A DNA stretch of 64,000 nt from the NCBI RefSeq assembly GCF_040548735.1, contig NZ_JBEPSD010000001.1, positions 558,001 through 622,000 of the forward strand. Direction: 5' to 3'. Made by a program: the position numbers and the translations under genes. This document shows, piece by piece, positions 57,244 through 64,000 of the stretch (positions within the stretch are counted from its first letter, which is position 1; every line of letters begins with the position of its first letter). A model generated the notes under the pieces. The model did no database searches. It saw only the letters and a program-made list of their open reading frames with translations, and had not been told where the DNA came from. The DNA is from Rhodanobacter soli (GTDB taxonomy: Bacteria > Pseudomonadota > Gammaproteobacteria > Xanthomonadales > Rhodanobacteraceae).

Positions 57244-57516
57244 GTGAATGTCCTTACCCGATTGATACTGTGGATGCTGCGTTTGTACAAGCGCTGGCTC
57301 AGTCCCCTGCTTGGCCCGCGTTGCCGCTTCCACCCCACTTGCTCCGATTATGCACGGATTGCGATCACCCGCTTCGGTCCGTGGCGCGGCAGCCTGCTGA
57401 CCGGTTGGCGGCTGCTACGCTGCCAGCCATTGTGCACGGGTGGCCACGATCCGGTGCCCGAGCACTTCCATTTTTCCCGCTGCCGCTCCCGGGGAGATTC
57501 CCCTGACGTCCACTGA
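57244..57516 (+). CDS. yidD: Membrane protein insertion efficiency factor YidD
   Basis: A small membrane-associated protein assisting YidC. The conserved core is YKRWLSPLLGPRCRFHPTCSDYA near 16-38 followed by GWRLLRCQPLCTGGHDPVP; these Cys residues are invariant in the family. GTG at 57244 gives 90 residues and the usual short N-terminus; ATG at 57274 is a shorter alternative. The long frame upstream is the reverse strand of dksA and is excluded. In many bacteria yidD sits with rnpA and rpmH; here it stands alone. Confidence 0.9.
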   Translation: MNVLTRLILWMLRLYKRWLSPLLGPRCRFHPTCSDYARIAITRFGPWRGSLLTGWRLLRCQPLCTGGHDPVPEHFHFSRCRSRGDSPDVH

Positions 57517-57656
57517 CTGTCCGGGAATGCCGAACTCGTCGACGCAAGGTCCTCGCCTCCACGCCAACTTCGCGTGAAGCACGACGGCATCGAGGCGATC
57601 GCCGGCTTCCGACAGACGGCAGTGGCGGACGATGTCCGCACCCTACGAAGCGGGCG

Positions 57657-58604
57657 TCACGGCGTGGAACCGTAACCGCCTTCCACGCCCTTGCTCGCGT
57701 ACGCCACTGCATCATGCGGATGCAGGCTTTCCTGGTGCTCGACGCGGATGTGGAAGTCGCTCAGTGCGGCGTCGGTGTCGAGCGCCTTCTGGATGCGCCG
57801 GGCGGCATCCTCGCAGAACATCAGGTTGCCGCCGTTGGCCAGCGCGAAGGCCTGTTCGTCCTCGCGCTTCACCGCGGTCTGCACCGGCGTGCCGAGCGCG
57901 TGCTCGACGCGATCGATCAGGTCGATCAGGTGGAAGCCCGCACCGGTCGCCGTGCGGATGCGCAGGCGCGCCACGCTGCGCTGGGCGTGCGGGGTAGCGA
58001 CGATGCCACGCTCGCTGCCGAGCCAGGCCAGCACCGCGGCGTGGTCGAGCGGCCCGGTAGCGTCGAAGTCGCTGGCGAACTGGTCCTGGATCAACTGGCG
58101 CGACAGCGCGGCCGAGGCCGGGCAGGTCGAGGAGTAGACCACCTCGGTGCCGAACTCGAGCAGGAACTCGTCGCCGGTGAGGCTGGCCTCGATGCATACC
58201 GGGTACGCACGCCAGCCGCTGTTGGCGCTTTTCAGGGCCGGGCGGCGCACCAGGTGCTCGAACTGGATGCTGAGGCAGGCGCGGTCGGACAGGTCCTTGT
58301 GCGAGTCGAGGAAACCGCGCAGCAGCGCGTGCAGCATGTCGGCACTCAGCGTCTGCGTGCTCAGCGCCTGCTCGACCTGCAGGTACAGCCGCGACATGTG
58401 GATGCCGCGCTTGTCCGGCCGGTTCAGGTTGACGAAGGCGCCGACCCGGGCACTGGCGCGCTGCACCTGGCCGTCGCCGGCATCGAACAGCACCGGCACC
58501 TGGATGTCGGCCATGCCGACCCAGTCCAGCGCGCCGGCAAGATGCGGTTGCGCATGCACGGCGACATCGGGCAGCAGGCGGGCGGTATTTTCCTGGTTCG
58601 GCAT
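57657..58604 (-). CDS. folE2: GTP cyclohydrolase FolE2 (type IB)
   Basis: Makes dihydroneopterin triphosphate, the first step of folate/pterin synthesis. The 315-residue protein starts MPNQENTARLLPDVAV. The family elements are RPDKRGIHMSRLY near 72-84 and YSSTCPASAALSRQL near 154-168 with the catalytic Cys; FCEDAARRIQ follows. It uses varied metals, unlike the zinc-only FolE. No conventional folE is in the window, so whether it is the sole enzyme cannot be said. Confidence 0.94.
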   Translation of the reverse strand: MPNQENTARLLPDVAVHAQPHLAGALDWVGMADIQVPVLFDAGDGQVQRASARVGAFVNLNRPDKRGIHMSRLYLQVEQALSTQTLSADMLHALLRGFLDSHKDLSDRACLSIQFEHLVRRPALKSANSGWRAYPVCIEASLTGDEFLLEFGTEVVYSSTCPASAALSRQLIQDQFASDFDATGPLDHAAVLAWLGSERGIVATPHAQRSVARLRIRTATGAGFHLIDLIDRVEHALGTPVQTAVKREDEQAFALANGGNLMFCEDAARRIQKALDTDAALSDFHIRVEHQESLHPHDAVAYASKGVEGGYGSTP

Positions 58605-58713
58605 GGTGGGGGTCCTGACATCGGCGAACAGGTCGCCGCGAAGCAAGCAATCTTGGGGCAAGCAGGCCGCCGCGCAATAGTGGTGTGACGGAAACACTGC
58701 GTCTTGGGTCGTT

Positions 58714-59568
58714 TTACGCCACGTACCGGCGCCACGCACGCGCGGCCTGCCACGCCTGCAGCGAGGTCGCCAGCCCGGTGCGCGACTGGCCGGCCTGCAA
58801 TACCGCCAGCGCATCGCCGGCCCGCGCCGCGCGTTGCGCCAGCTTGTTCGCGTGGCGCGATTCCAGCGCGCGAAACACGCTGAGCGGCCCGGCCAGCGTG
58901 GCCGACTCCGCCCAGCTGGCCAGCAGGTCGTCCAGTTGCGCCTTGACCGCCTGCTGCCGCGCCGCGCCGTGGCTGCGCAATTGCACGCGGCTCAGGCCAT
59001 GCCGCGCCAGCCGCGCCATCGGCAGCGGCAGGCGGTCGCGTTCGGCATCCTGCTCCAGCCGCAGCAGCGCATACAGCAGGTGATTCAGCACGGCGACCCG
59101 CGACGCCCGCACCGGTGACGCCTCGGCGCCATACCACCAGGCGGTTTCCAGCGCGGCCAGCGCGCCATGCAGCGGCATCGCCGCCTCGATCTGGGCGGCG
59201 AAATCCGCGGCGGTGCCCTGTTCCAACTGCGCCATGGCCGCCAGCACCGGGGCCAGCCACAGGTTGCTGGCGATGGCATGCGCGCGTTCGTCGTCGAACA
59301 ATACCTGGGTCAGCGGGTGGCGGCCGCCGCTGGCCGGCGCACCGGCCAGTTCCTCGGCCCACCAGTTGAGCTTGGCCGCCGCCACCTGCGGTTCGCGGAT
59401 GCCGTAGGCGGCGCCGAGCAATTCCTGCTCCAGCGCGGCCAGCGCGACGTGGCCGGGATAGCGCCGGCCATCGACGAACACCAGTGCGACGCGCTGCTGC
59501 GGTTGCACTGCCAGCCACTTGTCGATGAAGCCTTGCAGCGCGGCGTTTTGTTCGATCAGCTCGATCAT
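58714..59568 (-). CDS. Squalene/phytoene synthase-fold protein (degenerate)
   Basis: A 284-residue alpha-helical protein resembling the squalene/phytoene synthase fold (FVDGRRYPGHVALAALEQEL, REPQVAAAKLNWWAEEL, RASRVAVLNHLLYALLRLE). The second Asp-rich DxxxD motif of true prenyl synthases is not visible, so catalysis is doubtful. Proteins of this kind in Xanthomonadales are unassigned. Its start overlaps the gph stop (ATGA); it is the last gene of ubiG-gph-this. Confidence 0.7.
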   Translation of the reverse strand: MIELIEQNAALQGFIDKWLAVQPQQRVALVFVDGRRYPGHVALAALEQELLGAAYGIREPQVAAAKLNWWAEELAGAPASGGRHPLTQVLFDDERAHAIASNLWLAPVLAAMAQLEQGTAADFAAQIEAAMPLHGALAALETAWWYGAEASPVRASRVAVLNHLLYALLRLEQDAERDRLPLPMARLARHGLSRVQLRSHGAARQQAVKAQLDDLLASWAESATLAGPLSVFRALESRHANKLAQRAARAGDALAVLQAGQSRTGLATSLQAWQAARAWRRYVA

Positions 59569-60245
59569 GCCGTGACCGGCTGCAGCTGCAGCAGTTCGGC
59601 CAGTTCGGCCGGATGATCCAGTACCTTGTCGGCGCCCCACGTCTGCGGATCGCCGCCATCGAGATAGCCCCAACTCACCGCCACCGTGTACAGGCCGGCG
59701 GCGGCGCCGGCCTGTACGTCGCGGCGGTCGTCGCCGACGAACAGGCTTTGCGCGGGCGCCACGCCGGCGCGTTCGCAGGCCAGCAGCACCGGTGCCGGAT
59801 CGGGTTTCTTCACCGCCAGCGTATCGCCGGAAACCACCGCGCTGGCGCGCTGCGCCCAACCGATGCGGGCGACCAGTTCGTCGGTGAGGAAGCCTGCCTT
59901 GTTGGTGACGATGCCCCAACGCAGACCATGCGCTTCGATCCGCGCCAGCAGCTCGTCGACGCCATCGAACGCGCGCGTCTGCTGTGCCATCACGTCCTGG
60001 TACAGCTGCAGGTAGCGCGGCACCAGCGCTTCCAGCGCAGCTTCGCCGCGATCGGCAAACGCGCAGCGCAACACGGCACGCGCGCCGCGCGAAACTACCT
60101 CGCGCACCGGCGCGTACGGCGGCGGCGGCACGCCCTGTTCCGCGCACTGCGCCAGCAAGGCGGCGTACAGATCGGGAGCGCTGTCAAGCAAGGTGCCGTC
60201 CAGGTCGAACAGCACGCCCTGGATGTTTTCGGGCAAGGGCTTCAT
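59565..60245 (-). CDS. gph: Phosphoglycolate phosphatase
   Basis: A HAD-superfamily phosphatase of 226 residues. The Asp nucleophile motif is QGVLFDLDGTLLDSAPDLY near 9-27; motif II lies in WGIVTNKAGF near 114-123; the Lys and Asp pair of motif IV is in AVKKPDPAPVL and FVGDDRRDVQAG. It removes 2-phosphoglycolate formed from oxidised DNA ends and metabolism. It is coupled by ATGA to ubiG upstream and to the next gene, as is common. Confidence 0.93.
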   Translation of the reverse strand: MKPLPENIQGVLFDLDGTLLDSAPDLYAALLAQCAEQGVPPPPYAPVREVVSRGARAVLRCAFADRGEAALEALVPRYLQLYQDVMAQQTRAFDGVDELLARIEAHGLRWGIVTNKAGFLTDELVARIGWAQRASAVVSGDTLAVKKPDPAPVLLACERAGVAPAQSLFVGDDRRDVQAGAAAGLYTVAVSWGYLDGGDPQTWGADKVLDHPAELAELLQLQPVTA

Positions 60246-60958
60246 GCCGGCTTGCGTGCGCTGAGCACGTAATTGACCGCGGTGATCCGGCTCAGCCAGG
60301 CCTTGCGGTTGAGCGGGTTGTAGGCGAGCCCCGAGACGTCCTCCAGCTCCAGCCCGGCGTGGCGCAGCAGGCGGCTCAGCTCGGACGGCTTCAGGAACTG
60401 CGCATAGTGATGGGTGCCGCGCGGCAGCATGCGCATCACGTATTCAGCGCCCACGATCGCCGCGCCGAACGCGGCCGGCGTGCGGTTGATGGTGGACATG
60501 AACAGCCGCGCACCCGGCTTCAGCATCGCGGCCAGGTCGTTCACCAGCGCCTCCGGGTCGGGCACGTGCTCGATCAGCTCCATGCAGCACACCGCGTCGA
60601 AACTTTCCGGCTCGGCGGCGGCCAACGCGGCCGAGGACTGCACGCGATAGTCGACGCTGAGCCCGGATTCATGCAGGTGCAGCTTCGCGACATCGATCAC
60701 CTTGCCGCCCAGGTCGATGCCGGTAACCTTCGCCCCGGCGCGCGCCAGCGTCTCGCTGAGCACGCCGCCGCCGCAGCCGACGTCGGCGACCTTCGCCCCG
60801 CGCAGGTCGGTGCGCGCGGCGATATAGGCGGCGCGCACCGGGTTGAGGTCGTGCAGCGGGCGCGATTCGCCATCGGGATCCCACCAGCGCGCCGCCAGGC
60901 TGTCGAAACGGGCGATTTCCTCGGGGCTGACGTTGGCGGCGATCATGTTCGAGTCCAT
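60242..60958 (-). CDS. ubiG: Ubiquinone biosynthesis O-methyltransferase UbiG
   Basis: A SAM-dependent methyltransferase of 238 residues carrying out both O-methylations in ubiquinone synthesis. FDSLAARWWDPDGESRPLHDLNPVRAAYI is read in parts; SAM motif I is VADVGCGGGVLSETLARAGA near 58-77 with the acidic GIDLG after it. The C-terminus has THHYAQFLKPSEL. It starts MDSNMIAANVSPEEIARF. It leads the ubiG-gph pair. Confidence 0.95.
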   Translation of the reverse strand: MDSNMIAANVSPEEIARFDSLAARWWDPDGESRPLHDLNPVRAAYIAARTDLRGAKVADVGCGGGVLSETLARAGAKVTGIDLGGKVIDVAKLHLHESGLSVDYRVQSSAALAAAEPESFDAVCCMELIEHVPDPEALVNDLAAMLKPGARLFMSTINRTPAAFGAAIVGAEYVMRMLPRGTHHYAQFLKPSELSRLLRHAGLELEDVSGLAYNPLNRKAWLSRITAVNYVLSARKPA

Positions 60959-60985
60959 GGTGAGTACATGAGTTTATTGAAAAGT

Positions 60986-61036
60986 GCGGCCATGGATGGC
61001 CGCTTCTTGATCTTTGCGTTCATGGAGGAACACAAA
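60986..61036. repeat. Two hairpins with ATGGA-type loops
   Basis: GCGGCC-ATGGAT-GGCCGC (60986-61003) and TTTGCGTTC-ATGGAG-GAACACAAA (61013-61036, one mismatch) lie side by side in the gap between ubiG and the YciI gene. The loop matches one stem of the five-hairpin array at 29378. Confidence 0.65.
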
Positions 61037-61039
61037 AAG

Positions 61040-61294
61040 TTAAGACGCTTGCCACTCGTATACCGTGATATCCCAGCCGCCGCTGACGTGGGCCGGGTCG
61101 TTTTGCACGATCGCGGTCGCCTCGGCGAGGTCGGCCGCGCGCAGCAGGTAGGCGCCGCCGGACTTGTCGCTGAAGCCGCCGGACAATTCCACCCGGCCTT
61201 CTTCACGCAAGCCGTCCAGGAACGCCAGGTGCAGCGGCACTACCGCCGGGTCGAGGTGCGGCCGGCGGATCAGCAGGATCAGGTAACGGTTCAT
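61040..61294 (-). CDS. YciI family protein
   Basis: An 84-residue ferredoxin-like single-domain protein starting MNRYLILLIRRPHLD. The family motifs are HLAFLDGLREEGRVELSGGF and AVI-type ATAIVQNDPAHVSGGWDITVYEW; the expected His and Asp (HLAF...NDP) are present. YciI proteins may be dehydrochlorinase-like enzymes; the role here is unknown. It follows the mtaD-like gene on the same strand. Confidence 0.85.
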   Translation of the reverse strand: MNRYLILLIRRPHLDPAVVPLHLAFLDGLREEGRVELSGGFSDKSGGAYLLRAADLAEATAIVQNDPAHVSGGWDITVYEWQAS

Positions 61295-61307
61295 CGAAGA
61301 CTCCGGT

Positions 61308-62639
61308 TCAGGCCGAGGCGATGCGTTCGCGCCAGGCGTGCGTCCGCTCCAGGATCGCAGCGACATCCATGCCGACCAGCTCGCGCCCGGCCAGCTTGCG
61401 CCGGCCGGCGATCCACACGTCGCTGACCTGGTGGCGGCCGGTAGCGTAGACCAGCTGCGAGATGACGTGGAACATCGGCTGGGTCTCCAGCTCGCTCAAT
61501 CGCACGGCGGCGAAGTCGGCCTGCTTGCCGAGCTCGATCGAGCCGATCTTCGCTTCCAGTCCGACCGCCTTCGCGCCGTTGAGCGTGGCCGCGCGCAGCG
61601 CGAACGCGGCGTCGAACGCCGCGGCGTCGCCGGCGACCGCCTTGGCCAGCAGCGCGGCGGTGCGCATCTCGCCGAACATGTCCAGGTCGTTGTTCGAAGC
61701 GCAGCCGTCGGTGCCCAGCGCCACGTTGACGCCGGCCAGGCGCAGCTTCTCCGCCGGGCAGAAGCCGGAGGCCAGCTTCAGGTTGGACTCCGGGCAATGC
61801 ACCACCGACACGCCGGCGGCGGCGCACGCGGCGATCTCGCCGTCGGTCAGCTGGGTCATGTGCACGGCGATCAGGCGGTCGTTGACCAGGCCCAGCTTCT
61901 GCAGGCGCTGGAACGGGCGCAGGCCGCTCTTGGCCTTCTCGTCCTCGACCTCGTGCGCGGTCTCGTGGGTGTGCAGGTGCACCGGGATGTCGAGCTGGTC
62001 GGACAGCACGCGGATGCGCTCGAAGCTCTCGTCCGACACCGTGTACGGCGCGTGCGGCGCGAACGCGGTGCTGACCAGGTTGTCGCTGCGGAAGCTGTCA
62101 TGCACTTCGCTGGCGCGCTCGAAGTATTCGTCCTGGCTTTTCGCCCACGCGGTGGGGAACTCGATCACCGGCAGGCCGACCACCGCGCGGAAACCCAGCT
62201 TGCGATAAGTGGCGCCGATCACGTCGGGGAAGAAGTAGTTCTCGTTGGCGCAGGTGGTACCGCCGCGCAGCATCTCGGCCACCGCCAGCTCGACGCCGTC
62301 GCGCACGAACTCGGCGCCCATCACCTTCGCCTCGGCCGGCCAGATGTGCTGCTGCAGCCACACCATCAGCGGCAGGTCGTCGGCGAGGCCGCGCAGCAGG
62401 GTCATCGGGTTGTGCGTGTGGCTGTTGACCAGGCCGGGGATCAGCGCGTGCTCGCCCAGTTCGACGCGCTCGCGCGGCGCATAGGCGAGCCGCGCGTCGG
62501 CGATCGGCAGCAGCGCCACGATGCGCTCGTCCTGCACCACCACCGCGTGGTTTTCCAGCACCACCGCATGCGGCTCGACCGGCACGACCCAGCGGGCTTC
62601 GATCATCAGGTCGACGGGCTGTGGAGGCATCTGGCTCAT
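61308..62639 (-). CDS. mtaD: TRZ/ATZ family amidohydrolase, MTA/SAH deaminase-like
   Basis: A 443-residue amidohydrolase. Metal ligands: VNSHTHNPMTLLRGLADDL near 70-88 (HxH), HLHTHETAHEVED near 218-230, HMTQLTD near 257, and the Asp in ALGTDGCASNNDLDMF near 303-318. These match methylthioadenosine/S-adenosylhomocysteine deaminases, which turn MTA or SAH into inosyl products. Other amino-heterocycle deaminases are possible. It is upstream of YciI and downstream of a hairpin-rich gap. Confidence 0.88.
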   Translation of the reverse strand: MSQMPPQPVDLMIEARWVVPVEPHAVVLENHAVVVQDERIVALLPIADARLAYAPRERVELGEHALIPGLVNSHTHNPMTLLRGLADDLPLMVWLQQHIWPAEAKVMGAEFVRDGVELAVAEMLRGGTTCANENYFFPDVIGATYRKLGFRAVVGLPVIEFPTAWAKSQDEYFERASEVHDSFRSDNLVSTAFAPHAPYTVSDESFERIRVLSDQLDIPVHLHTHETAHEVEDEKAKSGLRPFQRLQKLGLVNDRLIAVHMTQLTDGEIAACAAAGVSVVHCPESNLKLASGFCPAEKLRLAGVNVALGTDGCASNNDLDMFGEMRTAALLAKAVAGDAAAFDAAFALRAATLNGAKAVGLEAKIGSIELGKQADFAAVRLSELETQPMFHVISQLVYATGRHQVSDVWIAGRRKLAGRELVGMDVAAILERTHAWRERIASA

Positions 62640-62672
62640 CGCTCACTCACTCTGCATAAGGATGGATACGAG

Positions 62673-62772
62673 ATGGGGCGGCACACCTTGCGGCGCCCGC
62701 CCCATGTTCGTCATCCCTGCTTCAGCAGGGACGGCACGCCGGCAAGGACGTGAGGTTCGCTCACGCGCCGGC
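62673..62772. repeat. Hairpin cluster between efp and mtaD-like gene
   Basis: Stem A ATGGGGCGG / CCGCCCCAT (62673-62681, 62697-62705); stem B TCCCTGC / GCAGGGA (62714-62720, 62725-62731); stem C GCCGGC / GCCGGC (62738-62743, 62767-62772) enclosing CGTGAG / CTCACG (62749-62754, 62760-62765). No T-run follows. Confidence 0.65.
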
Positions 62773-62775
62773 ACG

Positions 62776-63354
62776 TCACTTCACGCGGCTGTCGTACTCG
62801 CCAGTGCGGGTGTCGACCTTGATGACTTCGTCCTGATTGACGAACAGCGGCACGCGCACCACGGCACCGGTCTCCAGCGTGGCCGGCTTGCCGCCACCAC
62901 CCGAGGTGTCGCCGCGCACGCCCGGATCGGTCTCGGCGATCTTCAGCTCGACGAACTTCGGCGGCTGCACGGCAACGATGCTGCCGTTGAACAGCGTGAC
63001 CACGCACTCTTCCTCGCCCTTGAGCCACTTCCATGCGTCACCCATCGCGGCCAGCGTCGCCGGCACCATCTCGAAGGTTTCCATGTTCATGAAGTGCCAC
63101 AACCGATCCTTGCCGAGGCCATCGATGAAGGAAAGTTGCATGTCGGTATCGGTGACATCCGCTTCTTCGAAGGAATCGCTGGACTTGAGCGTCTGCTCGG
63201 TGGTGCGGCCGTCCTTCAGGTTGCGAATGCGAATGCGGGTGAACGCCTGGCCCTTGCCCGGCTTGACGAAGTCCGCTTCGGTGATGACCCAGGGGTCACC
63301 GTTATGAAGGATCTTCTTGCCCGTTTTGACGTCATTGAGGCCAAGGGTCGCCAT
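62776..63354 (-). CDS. efp: Elongation factor P
   Basis: A 192-residue EF-P that relieves ribosome stalling at polyproline. Domain I is [22 protein letters not shown]; the tip [13 protein letters not shown] carries Lys34, the site of beta-lysylation. The C-terminal domain has [24 protein letters not shown]. It starts [12 protein letters not shown] with CGGAG 10 bases upstream. The divergent epmB encodes the aminomutase supplying the modifying beta-lysine, consistent with the Lys34-type EF-P. Confidence 0.97.
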   Translation of the reverse strand: MATLGLNDVKTGKKILHNGDPWVITEADFVKPGKGQAFTRIRIRNLKDGRTTEQTLKSSDSFEEADVTDTDMQLSFIDGLGKDRLWHFMNMETFEMVPATLAAMGDAWKWLKGEEECVVTLFNGSIVAVQPPKFVELKIAETDPGVRGDTSGGGGKPATLETGAVVRVPLFVNQDEVIKVDTRTGEYDSRVK

Positions 63355-63441
63355 GCGTTAGTGCTCCGGAGTCAATTTCGCCCAATGGGCGGCTAAAATG
63401 GGTGTCTGTCACGGGCTTTGCCGCCCGCTCCAAGGCCCGCC

Positions 63442-64000
63442 ATGATAACCGCAAGCCCCCATGCCCGCCTATCGTCGCCCACACCCGGCTGGCGCGAATT
63501 GTGGCGGGACGCCATCACCGATCCCGTGGAACTGCTGCAGGCCGTGGGCCTGGGCGGTCGTGCCGACCTGCTGCCGCCGGACGACGCCGGCTTCGCCCTG
63601 CGCGTTCCCCGCGGATTCGTGGCGCGCATGCGCCGCAACGACCCGTTCGACCCGTTGTTGCTGCAGGTGCTCCCGCAGCTGGCCGAGCACGACCAGGCCG
63701 AGGGCTTCACGCTCGACGCGGTCGGCGACATGGCCTCGAAGGCCGGGCATGGCGTCCTGCACAAGTACGACGGCCGTGCCCTGCTGATTGCCAGCGGCAG
63801 CTGCGCGATCAACTGCCGCTACTGCTTCCGTCGGCACTTCCCCTACGGCGAGGAAATCGCCGCCGCATCGCAGTGGCACGAGGCACTGGCCCACGTGAAG
63901 GCGGATCCGTCGATCCGCGAACTGATCCTGTCCGGCGGGGACCCGCTGGCACTGGCCACACACAAGCTGGAGGAACTGACCCGCGGCCTGACCGACCTGC
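63442..64000 (+). CDS. epmB: EF-P beta-lysylation protein EpmB (lysine 2,3-aminomutase), 3' truncated by window
   Basis: The first 186 codons are present and run off the window. A radical-SAM enzyme converting alpha-lysine to beta-lysine used to modify EF-P. It starts MITASPHARLSSPTPGWREL with AAGG 6 bases upstream. GFTLDAVGDMASKAG precedes the [4Fe-4S] motif SGSCAINCRYCFRRHFPYG near 117-135 (CxxxCxxC), then LILSGGDPLALATHKLEEL. Divergent from efp, its functional partner, a common arrangement in gammaproteobacteria. Confidence 0.93.
   Translation, partial: MITASPHARLSSPTPGWRELWRDAITDPVELLQAVGLGGRADLLPPDDAGFALRVPRGFVARMRRNDPFDPLLLQVLPQLAEHDQAEGFTLDAVGDMASKAGHGVLHKYDGRALLIASGSCAINCRYCFRRHFPYGEEIAAASQWHEALAHVKADPSIRELILSGGDPLALATHKLEELTRGLTDL

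Noticed and set aside
63371-63399. Promoter in the efp-epmB divergent space
   Set aside because: TAAAAT at 63394-63399 is a fair -10, but no acceptable -35 exists at 16-18 bp upstream; not listed as a feature.

Overview
The window reads as chromosomal DNA of a high-GC gammaproteobacterium of the order Xanthomonadales, most likely a Rhodanobacteraceae relative (Rhodanobacter/Dyella/Luteibacter type). This is inferred from gene content and order: the acetylated arginine pathway (N-acetylornithine carbamoyltransferase plus fused N-acetylglutamate synthase/kinase) running into proBA, a DksA with a long Lys/Ala/Pro-rich N-terminus, the feoAB operon with a small Cys-rich partner, attC sites of the Xanthomonas type, and many short palindromic intergenic repeats. 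No database search was possible.

Layout. 1-5547: recC (3' end), recB, recD, each overlapping the next by 4 bp. 5629-12734 (minus): minor-pilin operon fimT-pilV-pilW-pilX-pilY1-pilE. 12915-14819: TPR/GGDEF diguanylate cyclase. 15048: tRNA-Thr(CGU). 15229-22512 (minus): murJ-ribF-ileS-lspA-ispH, with rpsT divergent from murJ and starting with TTG. 23104-25483 (minus): feoA-feoB-Cys-rich protein under a Fur-like operator. 25586-29352: leucine-catabolic liuC-liuD-liuE. 29378-29523: five nearly contiguous perfect hairpins. 29547-34763: secreted amidohydrolase, two GNAT acetyltransferases, a DUF1801 protein, an RcnB-like protein, a short-chain dehydrogenase and the EF-P paralogue EfpL. 34847-39970: FUSC transporter and two kynurenine-pathway genes (ACMSD, kynU).

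40077-41784 is the clearest accessory island: three gene cassettes, each ended by a recognisable attC site, with no integrase in the window (a CALIN, cluster of attC sites lacking integron integrase). It abuts the 3' end of a long minus-strand arginine/proline operon (52906 to 41817: argF', paiB-like, osmC-like, argG, argE', argA/B fusion, argC, argH, cupin, proB, proA). Upstream of argF' is a promoter-like sequence, a 34-codon leader ORF with Arg codons clustered near its end, and mutually exclusive antiterminator and terminator stems: a candidate arginine attenuator.

53213-64000 holds housekeeping genes: a glycine-zipper lipoprotein-like protein, cysS, sufE, dksA, yidD, folE2, a squalene/phytoene-synthase-fold protein with gph and ubiG, a YciI protein, an MTA/SAH-deaminase-like amidohydrolase, and efp divergent from epmB, whose product modifies the EF-P lysine. 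The 3' end of epmB is cut off by the window.

Several repeat families are scattered through the intergenic spaces: REP-like doublets (one inserted in frame inside argE'), a GAGTGAG inverted repeat family, and GGGCGGGCA palindromes.
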